In this document: positions 40,360-45,892 of the stretch, one piece after another
Layout: every line of letters begins with the position of its first letter
Position numbering within the stretch: position 1 is the first letter of the stretch
NCBI RefSeq assembly: GCF_004348535.1
Contig: NZ_SMJX01000028.1
Coordinates: forward strand, 1-45,892
Reading direction: 5' to 3'
From: Actinomadura sp. KC216
GTDB lineage: Bacteria > Actinomycetota > Actinomycetes > Streptosporangiales > Streptosporangiaceae
DNA length: 45,892 nt
Translations under genes and position numbers: made by a program
Notes under the pieces: generated by a model
Database searches by the model: none
What the model saw: only the letters and a program-made list of their open reading frames with translations
What the model was told of the DNA's origin: nothing

Positions 40360-40556
40360 GGGCGTGCGCCTTCGCCTGGTAGCGCGGGGGTCCGCGTCAT
40401 GGCGACGGGGTCGACCGGCGGGTCGTCGCGCAGGTCGAGGGCCGACAGCGCGCCGGCCTTCGCGCGCAGCGCGTCGTAACCGGCGGCGAGCCGGACGATC
40501 TCCTCCTCGGAGAGCGACAACCCGGCCGCGCGCAGCGCGGACTCCGCGGCCCTCAT
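40356..40556 (-). CDS. GatC/AtzG-like small amidase partner
   Basis: The frame of 66 residues starts with ATG at 40554-40556, which overlaps the stop of the upstream dioxygenase gene. Its stop overlaps the amidase start (ATGA). Residues about 12-45 form two helices (LSLSEEEIVRLAAGYDALRAKAGAL), followed by an extended acidic tail DLRDDPPVDPVAM. This is the GatC and AtzG (DUF4089) plan: a small helical protein whose extended C-terminal arm wraps its amidase (GatA or AtzE). Its position just before an amidase gene strongly supports such a complex. No enzymatic activity is expected on its own. Similarity is by pattern only because the protein is so short. Confidence 0.7.
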   Translation of the reverse strand: MRAAESALRAAGLSLSEEEIVRLAAGYDALRAKAGALSALDLRDDPPVDPVAMTRTPALPGEGARP

Positions 40557-41500
40557 GACAGCCCGGCCCGCCATCGCCGGAGCGCCGGGACGAGCGGGCG
40601 CCCCTCCGCGCCCCGGCTGATCCACAGGCGGTGCAGGCGGCGCTGGTGGTCCGGGTCGGACGGGTCGTCCACGAACCCGGTCCGGGAGTGGATCACCGCG
40701 TGGTTGTTGACGAACTCCATGTCGCCCGCCCGCAGGTCCACATGGACCGCGGTCCCCGGGCGCCGCAGCAGCGAGTCCAGGTACATCAGGCAGGTCATCT
40801 CCTCGGCGCCGAGCCGCGGGACGTCCTCGAACCGCATCGCGCTGACGATCCGCCTGGTCGCGAGCGAGCAGGTCAGCACGCCGCCCGCGGAGGAGAAGAT
40901 CGGCCGCGGGCTCCAGCCGGGCTCGCCGTCCGGCTGCTCGCCCTCCCAGTCGGTGGCGTACTCCCGGTAGACCAGGTCGAGCCACTCCGGATGCTCGCGG
41001 ACCAGCGCGTTGTAGACCGTCGCGGCGCTGGCCACCACCCGCGCGCCGCCGCTCCTCGCGGGCGCCAGGCAGAGGTAGCTCACCACGTCGGTGGGATCGG
41101 TGTGGAACGGCGCGCCGGCCTTGCTGGCGTAGGTCCCGCCGCGCTGGGCGGGGTGGTGGGCGTCCTCAAGGACGCGCACCAGATCGCCGTCCCGGTTCTG
41201 CGGGACGATCTCGCCGAGGCCCTGGGCGACCGTCCAGTGGATCCTTGACGCCTGCTCGGGCGTGCACCGCGTCCCCACCGGCAGGCCGCGCAGGACGGCG
41301 TAGCCGATCCCGTTCTCCAGCCGCTCCACCAGCTCGGCGATCAGGTCGGCAGGGGCGGCGGCCCGGTCGAGCGCGTCCTGGTCGAGCGCGTCCAGGTCGG
41401 CGTCGGTGAGATGCCGGACGTACGGCTCGCCGGACTCGAGATCGTCGGCCGTCCACACGCCCGGGCCCGTCACCGGCCGGTTCGGTATCTCGGCGCTCAT
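40553..41500 (-). CDS. TauD/TfdA-family Fe(II)/2-oxoglutarate-dependent dioxygenase (copy 1)
   Basis: The enzyme has 315 residues. Iron ligands are His133 and Asp135 in FHTDPTD and the distal His271 in AVIHSRTGFVDD. The C-terminal Arg for 2-oxoglutarate lies in HRLWISRG. The family hydroxylates aliphatic substrates such as taurine, betaines or aryloxy acids while converting 2-oxoglutarate to succinate. It is a clear paralogue of the next gene upstream (shared openings PVTG..VWTA, ..GLPV/GLPI, QNR.G). Start and stop overlap its neighbours by four bases each. The substrate is probably the imported compound. Confidence 0.92.
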   Translation of the reverse strand: MSAEIPNRPVTGPGVWTADDLESGEPYVRHLTDADLDALDQDALDRAAAPADLIAELVERLENGIGYAVLRGLPVGTRCTPEQASRIHWTVAQGLGEIVPQNRDGDLVRVLEDAHHPAQRGGTYASKAGAPFHTDPTDVVSYLCLAPARSGGARVVASAATVYNALVREHPEWLDLVYREYATDWEGEQPDGEPGWSPRPIFSSAGGVLTCSLATRRIVSAMRFEDVPRLGAEEMTCLMYLDSLLRRPGTAVHVDLRAGDMEFVNNHAVIHSRTGFVDDPSDPDHQRRLHRLWISRGAEGRPLVPALRRWRAGLS

Positions 41501-42507
41501 GCCGACCTCGCCCATTCCAGGCGGGAGATGCCGCTGCGCCAGTAGTGGTACTCGGGGCACACGACCCGTCCGGTGTCGGGGCGGCTGACCCACAGCCGCA
41601 GCAGGTGCCGCTGGAACGCCGGGTCGTCGGGGTCGTCCACGAAGCCGGTCCGGCTGTGCACGGTCACGAAGTTGTTGACGAACTGGATGTCGCCGGCCTC
41701 CAGCGTCATGTCCAGCGCGACCCCCGGCCGGGTCGGGATCTCGTCGAGGAACAGCAGGCACGCCACCTCGCGGGCGCCGAGGCGCGGGACGTCCGGGAAC
41801 CGGGTCGCGCTGAGGATCCGGCCGGTGCGGTACGCCGCCGACAGCAGCCCGTCCACGTAGGAGTAGAGCCGGGAGTAGTACCAGCCGGGGCTGCCGGGCG
41901 GCTCCTCGCTGACCCAGTCGGTCGGGAACCGCTTGTAGAGGACGTCGAGCCACTCGGGGTGCTCGTCCAGGACGATGTTGTAGAGCGCCATCGCGCTGGC
42001 GACCAGGCTGATCCCTCCGCTGCGCGCCGGGCGCAGGCACATCAGCCCGACGATGTCGGTCTGGTCGGTGTGGAACGCGGCGGCCGAGGCGGTCGCGTAC
42101 CCGCGCGCGTTGTGGCCCTTGGCGCCGAGGTTCCGGATGTGCCCGATCAGCTCGCCCCTGCGGTTCTGCGGCACCAGTTCGCCCAGGTGCAGGCCGATCG
42201 CCCAGTAGATCTTGGCGGCCTCCTCGACGCTGTAGCGGTCGTGGATCGGCAGGCCGCGCAGCAGGACGAAACCGGTGCCGCGCTCAAGCTCGTCCAGGAC
42301 GTCGCGGACCTTCTCCGAGAACGACGGCAGCGGGAAGTCGCGCTTGGTCAGCTCCTGCGCGGACTTCTCCCGGACGCCGGCCAGCGCCCGGTCGAACTCC
42401 TGGAGGTCGTCCTCGGTGAACCTCCGGGCGTAGGAGTCCTCGGCACCGATGTCGGCCGCCGTCCAGACGCTCCGTCCGGTCACCGGCTCTCTCAGAATCT
42501 CAACCAT
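41497..42507 (-). CDS. TauD/TfdA-family Fe(II)/2-oxoglutarate-dependent dioxygenase (copy 2)
   Basis: The enzyme has 336 residues. Iron ligands are His146 and Asp148 in FHTDQTD and His284 in VTVHSRTGFVDD. The C-terminal 2-oxoglutarate-binding Arg is in LRLWVSR. Compared with copy 1 it has about 20 extra residues near 45-65 (KSAQELTKRDFPLPSF), and copy 1 ends earlier. The two probably arose by tandem duplication, then diverged, and may work in sequence or as a heteromer. The 119-base gap upstream, after the acyl-CoA dehydrogenase gene, could hold an internal promoter. Confidence 0.92.
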   Translation of the reverse strand: MVEILREPVTGRSVWTAADIGAEDSYARRFTEDDLQEFDRALAGVREKSAQELTKRDFPLPSFSEKVRDVLDELERGTGFVLLRGLPIHDRYSVEEAAKIYWAIGLHLGELVPQNRRGELIGHIRNLGAKGHNARGYATASAAAFHTDQTDIVGLMCLRPARSGGISLVASAMALYNIVLDEHPEWLDVLYKRFPTDWVSEEPPGSPGWYYSRLYSYVDGLLSAAYRTGRILSATRFPDVPRLGAREVACLLFLDEIPTRPGVALDMTLEAGDIQFVNNFVTVHSRTGFVDDPDDPAFQRHLLRLWVSRPDTGRVVCPEYHYWRSGISRLEWARSA

Positions 42508-42626
42508 CGCAGAACTCCGAACAGGGACGATTGGTGATCACGCCGAGCCGCCCGCGAGAGGACGCACGGTGGGGGCGGCCGTCTCGCGCACGGCCTGGAC
42601 CGGTGTGGGCTTGTGGCCGTACCGGG
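42508..42626. other. Gap in the long minus-strand operon
   Basis: This is the longest gap in the 28802-44955 operon. CGCGAGA (42553-42559) and TCTCGCG (42582-42588) form a weak seven-pair hairpin with a 22-base loop. It may mark partial termination or an internal promoter, but nothing stronger is seen. Confidence 0.3.
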
Positions 42627-43790
42627 CTAGACAACGGTTCCGTTCTCGTCGTGGAGCCGGGCGAGGAGCTTCGCGATGGTGAGCAGCTGGATCTGCGAGG
42701 TCCCCTCGTAGATCCGGAAGATCCGGCAGTCCCGGTAGAGACGCTCGATCTCGCTCTCCTTCACGTAGCCGTAGCCGCCGTGGACCTGGAGTGCCCTGTC
42801 CACGGCCTTGAAGCAGTTCTCGCTGGCCACGTACTTCGCGATCGACCCGGCCCGCCGGACGTCCCGGCCCTGGTCGCGCAGCGCCGCCGCGTGGTAGGCG
42901 TGCAGGCGCCCTGACTGGACGAGCGCGTCGATCTCGGCGAGCAGCAGCTGGATCGCCTGCAGCTCGCGGATCGGCCGGCCGAACTGGACCCGGGTCGACG
43001 CGTACCCGGTCGCGAGGTCCAGCGCGCGCATGGCGACGCCGCCGGCCAGCGCGGCCACGTCGATGCGCGCGCTGTTGAGCACCTCCAGCGCGATGCGCCC
43101 GCCCCCGCCGGGCTCGCCGAGCACGGCGCCCCGCTCGACCCGGACGCCGTCGAAGGAGACCTCGTACGCGTGCTCGCCGCGGATGCCGAGCTTCTCGATG
43201 GGTGCGGAGAAGCCGAGACCGTCCGCGCTGGAGGCGACGAGGAACGCGGTGATGCCCTTGAACCCCGCGCCGGGTTCGGTCATGGCGAACACGACGATCT
43301 CGTCCGACTCCCGCGCGTTGCTGGTGAAGGTCTTGTTGCCGGACAGGGTCCAGCCGTCCGGCCCGGCGGTGGCGCGGGTCCGGATGCGGCTGATGTCGGA
43401 GCCCGCGTCCGGCTCGGTCAGAGCGAAGGCGACGCGGAGAGACCCGGCGGCGAGGCCCGGCAGGTACCGCTTGCGCTGCTCGGACGAGCCGAACTGGCGC
43501 AGGGTCTCCATGCCGAGGTAGTGGCCGGCGAACACCGACCCCAGGGACGCGTCGGCGTAGGCGACCTCCTCCATCGCGAGGACCTGGGTCACCATGTCCA
43601 GGCCCAGGCCGCCGAACTCCTCGGGGATCGTGATGCCCATGAGCCCCATCCCGGCGAGCCGGGTCACCAGCTCGGCCGGGTACTCGGCCTCGGCGTCGCG
43701 CCGCGCCGCGCCGGGCATCACCTCCTTGCGGCAGAACGCCCGCAGGGTGTCGCGGAACTCCCGCCGCTGATCGTCGAGCAGGTCAAACAT
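42627..43790 (-). CDS. Acyl-CoA dehydrogenase (second copy)
   Basis: This FAD enzyme has 387 residues. Signature blocks are FALTEPDAGSDISRIRTRA (about 119-137) and the C-terminal QVHGGYGYVKESEIERLYRDCRI followed by IYEGTSQIQ, whose Glu is the catalytic base position. It resembles the short-chain or glutaryl/butyryl-type branch, with GIRGEHAYEVSFDGVRV in the beta domain. It oxidises an acyl-CoA at C2-C3. Its start overlaps the CoA transferase gene by eight bases, suggesting transferase then dehydrogenase in one pathway, as in carnitine (CaiB and CaiA) systems. That parallel is inference. Confidence 0.93.
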   Translation of the reverse strand: MFDLLDDQRREFRDTLRAFCRKEVMPGAARRDAEAEYPAELVTRLAGMGLMGITIPEEFGGLGLDMVTQVLAMEEVAYADASLGSVFAGHYLGMETLRQFGSSEQRKRYLPGLAAGSLRVAFALTEPDAGSDISRIRTRATAGPDGWTLSGNKTFTSNARESDEIVVFAMTEPGAGFKGITAFLVASSADGLGFSAPIEKLGIRGEHAYEVSFDGVRVERGAVLGEPGGGGRIALEVLNSARIDVAALAGGVAMRALDLATGYASTRVQFGRPIRELQAIQLLLAEIDALVQSGRLHAYHAAALRDQGRDVRRAGSIAKYVASENCFKAVDRALQVHGGYGYVKESEIERLYRDCRIFRIYEGTSQIQLLTIAKLLARLHDENGTVV

Positions 43791-44955
43791 CGGTTCCCTC
43801 CCGTCCGGCGCCGGTGCGCACCGGTTCGTCCAGCCAGCCGGCGATCAGGTCGTCGTGCTGGCCCAGCGCGGGCGCCGGGAGGGTGTCCGCGCGCGAGCCG
43901 GCGATCCGGAAGCCGCTGCCCAGCGTCGGGAAGCCGTCCGCCTCGGTGCGCACCATGCCGCGGGCCTCGGCCTGCGGGTGGCGCAGGGACTCGCGGACGT
44001 CGAGCACCGGCCCGCAGGGGACGCCGGCGTCCGACAGCGCGGCGATCGCGTCGTCGCGGGTCATGCCGACGAGCGCCGCCTCCAGCTCCTTGCGCAGCTC
44101 GTGGCGGTTCCGGCCGCGGTCGGCGTCGGTGCCGAAGCGGGCGTCGCCGGTCCACTCGGGATGGCCGAGCGCGGTGGCGAGGCTCGCGAAGAGGGTGTCG
44201 TTGGCCACCGCGATGGCGATCGGCTCGTCGCGCGTGGCGAAGGTGCCGAACGGCGCGCTGATCGCGTGGTGGCTGCCGGTCGGCTCGACCGGCTCGTCGG
44301 TGAGCAGCGCGCGCATCGCGACGGACTCCAGGATGGACAGCAGCCCGTCGAGCATGGCCACGTCGACGTACTGGCCCCGTCCGCTCCGCGCCCGCTCGTG
44401 CAGCGCCGCCAGGACGGCGGTCACGGCGTACATGCCGGGCACGATGTCGCCGATGCTGACGCCCACCCGCGCCGCCGGGCCGCCGTCCGGGCCGGTCACC
44501 GACATCAGCCCCGACGCCGCCTGCACGATCAGGTCGTAGGCGGGCCGGTCGGCCAGCGGCCCGGTGCGGCCGTAGCCGCTGATGGCGACCGCCACCAGCC
44601 GCGGGTTGAGCTCCAGCAGCCGTGCGGGCGGGAAGCCGAGCCGGTCGAGGACCCCGGGCCGGAAGTTCTCGACGAGCACGTCCGCCCGCTTGATCAGCTC
44701 GGTGAACGTCCGGCGGCCCGCGTCGGACTTCAGGTCCAGCACGATGCCGAGCTTGTTCCGGTTGAGCAGCCGGTGGTAGCTGCTGACGCCGTCGTAGAAG
44801 GGCCCGAAACGGCGCCCGTCGTCGCCGGACGGCGGCTCGATCTTGATGACCTCGGCGCCGAGGTCGGCGAGGATCCGCCCGCACAGCGGGGCCGACAGCA
44901 CGCGCCCGAGATCGAGGACCCGGATGCCGCCGAGTGCGGCCACCTGCTCACGCAC
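43783..44955 (-). CDS. CaiB/BaiF-type CoA transferase (second copy)
   Basis: The enzyme has 390 residues and is the first gene of the long minus-strand operon. Blocks are IRVLDLGRVLSAPLCGRILADLGAEVIKIEPPSGDDGR, NRNKLGIVLDLKS, ADVLVENFRPGVLDRLGF, and YDLIVQAASGLMSVTG with the Asp of the acyl-aspartate intermediate. DAGVPCGPVLDVRE near the C-terminus is also typical. It moves CoA onto the substrate acid. It is divergent from an IclR gene, with a perfect inverted repeat in the shared gap. The paralogue at 28802 ends the same operon. Confidence 0.94.
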   Translation of the reverse strand: MREQVAALGGIRVLDLGRVLSAPLCGRILADLGAEVIKIEPPSGDDGRRFGPFYDGVSSYHRLLNRNKLGIVLDLKSDAGRRTFTELIKRADVLVENFRPGVLDRLGFPPARLLELNPRLVAVAISGYGRTGPLADRPAYDLIVQAASGLMSVTGPDGGPAARVGVSIGDIVPGMYAVTAVLAALHERARSGRGQYVDVAMLDGLLSILESVAMRALLTDEPVEPTGSHHAISAPFGTFATRDEPIAIAVANDTLFASLATALGHPEWTGDARFGTDADRGRNRHELRKELEAALVGMTRDDAIAALSDAGVPCGPVLDVRESLRHPQAEARGMVRTEADGFPTLGSGFRIAGSRADTLPAPALGQHDDLIAGWLDEPVRTGAGREGTDV

Positions 44956-45090
44956 CGCGCCTCCCCGCCTTGACGGAACGTTCCAGGCGAGGCCGCCGAG
45001 CCCTGCCCGCCCCGGCCGGGAACGCGACCCGGAGGTCGCTGTGCGGCGGTGCTCCGGCGCTGGACAGCTCGGCTCTCATCTGCAACCCTG

Positions 45091-45122
45091 TCATCTAGTA
45101 AAAATCGAAGGTCACTAGATGA
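45091..45122. promoter_or_regulatory. Inverted repeat, probable IclR operator
   Basis: TCATCTAGT (45091-45099) and ACTAGATGA (45114-45122) are a perfect nine-base inverted repeat with a 14-base AT-rich spacer. It is unusually AT-rich for this DNA and sits in the 228-base gap between the divergent CoA transferase and IclR genes. IclR dimers of dimers bind sites of this kind. Confidence 0.6.
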
Positions 45123-45183
45123 AAGCATAGGTCCGGGGACCTGGCAAGACTCGCTCCCGGAACGACCACGGAGGACAGACAGG

Positions 45184-45892
45184 GTGTCGACAGGCAACGG
45201 TCCAGCGCCGACGCGCACGGTGGAGCGGGCTCTCACGCTGCTGGTGGAGGTCGCCACCAACGACGGCCTCGGCCTGGTGGACCTCGCGCGACGGGTCAAC
45301 CTGTCGCCCGCGACCGCGTCCCGGCTGCTGCGCACGCTGGAGGCGACCGAGTTCGTGCGGCGGGACGAGGACGGCGCGTACCACGGCGCGAGCCGGCTGA
45401 TCCAGGTGGCGGTGACGTTCATGGGCAGCGTCCCGCTGTACCGGCTCGCCGAACCGCACCTCGCCGCCCTGCGCGACGAGGCGGGCGAGAGCGCCTACCT
45501 GGGCGTCGCCGGCCCGCAGAACACGGTGCTGTACGCGCGCATGGCCGAGAGCGGCAAGTCGATCCGGCACAGCGGCTGGCTCGGCAGGACCGTGCCCGTC
45601 GAGGGCACCGCGATCGGCGCAGCGCTGCGCGGCCACTGCGGCGACCTCGGCTACGTCACCGCGAGCCACGCGCTGGAGGACGGCGTCACGGCCATCGCCG
45701 GAACCGTGCGCTGGGCGGACGGCAGCGTCGCGGCCGCGATCAGCGTCGTCGGCCCGACGTTCCGGATCCCGGACGCGCAGGTGCAGAAGATCGGGAGGCT
45801 GGTCGCCGCGCGCGCCCAGGCGATGTCCCGGGAACTCGGCACGCCGGACTTCGCCACCGACGCGGCGTCCGACCCGCCCGGCCCATCTGGCT
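45184..45892 (+). CDS. IclR family transcriptional regulator, cut by the right edge
   Basis: From GTG at 45184 the frame is open to the end of the window (236 codons), so the stop is not seen; the family is usually about 250 residues, so little is missing. The N-terminal winged helix (about 10-75) has TRTVERALTLLVEVATNDGLGLVDLARRVNLSPATASRLLRTLEATEFVRRDEDGAYHGA. The C-terminal effector domain has LRDEAGESAYLGVAG, IRHSGWLGRTVPVEGTAIGAAL and GVTAIAGTVRWADGSVAAAISVVGP. IclR proteins sense catabolic acids or CoA-pathway intermediates. It probably controls the divergent operon running down to 28802, and itself. Confidence 0.88.
   Translation, partial: MSTGNGPAPTRTVERALTLLVEVATNDGLGLVDLARRVNLSPATASRLLRTLEATEFVRRDEDGAYHGASRLIQVAVTFMGSVPLYRLAEPHLAALRDEAGESAYLGVAGPQNTVLYARMAESGKSIRHSGWLGRTVPVEGTAIGAALRGHCGDLGYVTASHALEDGVTAIAGTVRWADGSVAAAISVVGPTFRIPDAQVQKIGRLVAARAQAMSRELGTPDFATDAASDPPGPSG

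Noticed and set aside
42553..42588. Hairpin CGCGAGA/TCTCGCG as a terminator
   Set aside because: It has only seven pairs and a 22-base loop. It is too weak to call in this base composition.
1..45892. CRISPR arrays, complete insertion sequences, biosynthetic (PKS/NRPS) genes, defence systems
   Set aside because: None was seen. The only repeats are the short ones listed, and the mobile-element traces are relics.

Overview
The window is chromosomal DNA from a high-GC actinomycete. GC-rich third positions dominate, GTG starts are frequent, ATGA/GTGA start-stop overlaps are common, at least two promoters look leaderless, and PucR, PadR, IclR and MarR regulators sit beside large catabolic operons. 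An Actinomadura or Streptosporangiales-like host would fit, but that is inference; no species-specific marker is visible.

Region 1 (1-1300) is a scarred boundary. It holds the last 32 codons of a glucose-6-phosphate dehydrogenase gene, a truncated membrane-anchor gene, the 3' portion of a tRNA-Lys (a probable old integration or attachment site) and a frameshifted integrase-type transposase. Region 2 (1303-4379) is a small redox unit: a MarR regulator divergent from a luciferase-like flavin monooxygenase, an FMN reductase and a YcaC-type isochorismatase-fold hydrolase. The divergent gap carries two identical palindromic repeats, and a strong hairpin closes the unit. Region 3 (4380-5578) is another decayed zone with a transposase relic and one orphan membrane protein.

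Region 4 (5579-13708, minus strand) is a PadR-headed operon: PadR, a divergent urocanate-hydratase homologue, an SGNH hydrolase, two M20 hydrolases, a Baeyer-Villiger monooxygenase and a double carboxymuconolactone-decarboxylase-fold protein. A near-identical copy of the palindrome in the PadR promoter lies about 15 kb away, before a second unit (27147-28735, an EthD-like protein and a metallo-beta-lactamase-fold hydrolase). The two units are therefore probably one regulon. Region 5 (13783-18309) holds a ThDP-dependent decarboxylase/synthase with an aldehyde dehydrogenase, and a PucR regulator.

Region 6 (18553-27075, plus strand) is a Pot-type ABC importer operon with a crotonase, an ADP-forming acyl-CoA synthetase, an acyl-CoA dehydrogenase, the binding lipoprotein and an internally deleted short-chain dehydrogenase. 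Region 7 (28802-44955, minus strand) mirrors it: CoA transferase, acyl-CoA dehydrogenase, two TauD-type dioxygenases, a GatC/AtzG-like small protein with its amidase, a second binding protein and Pot-type importer, a second ADP-forming synthetase, a second crotonase, a second urocanate-hydratase homologue and a second CoA transferase. A divergent IclR regulator with a perfect inverted repeat lies at the right edge.

Taken together this is a roughly 40-kb catabolic island in which nearly every function occurs twice. The likely logic is import of a small charged, nitrogen-containing compound, followed by hydroxylation, hydration or ring opening, amide and ester cleavage, CoA activation and beta-oxidation-like degradation. 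Two urocanate-hydratase homologues occur without histidine ammonia-lyase (HutH) or imidazolonepropionase (HutI), so ordinary histidine degradation is not what the cluster encodes. The substrate cannot be read from the sequence.
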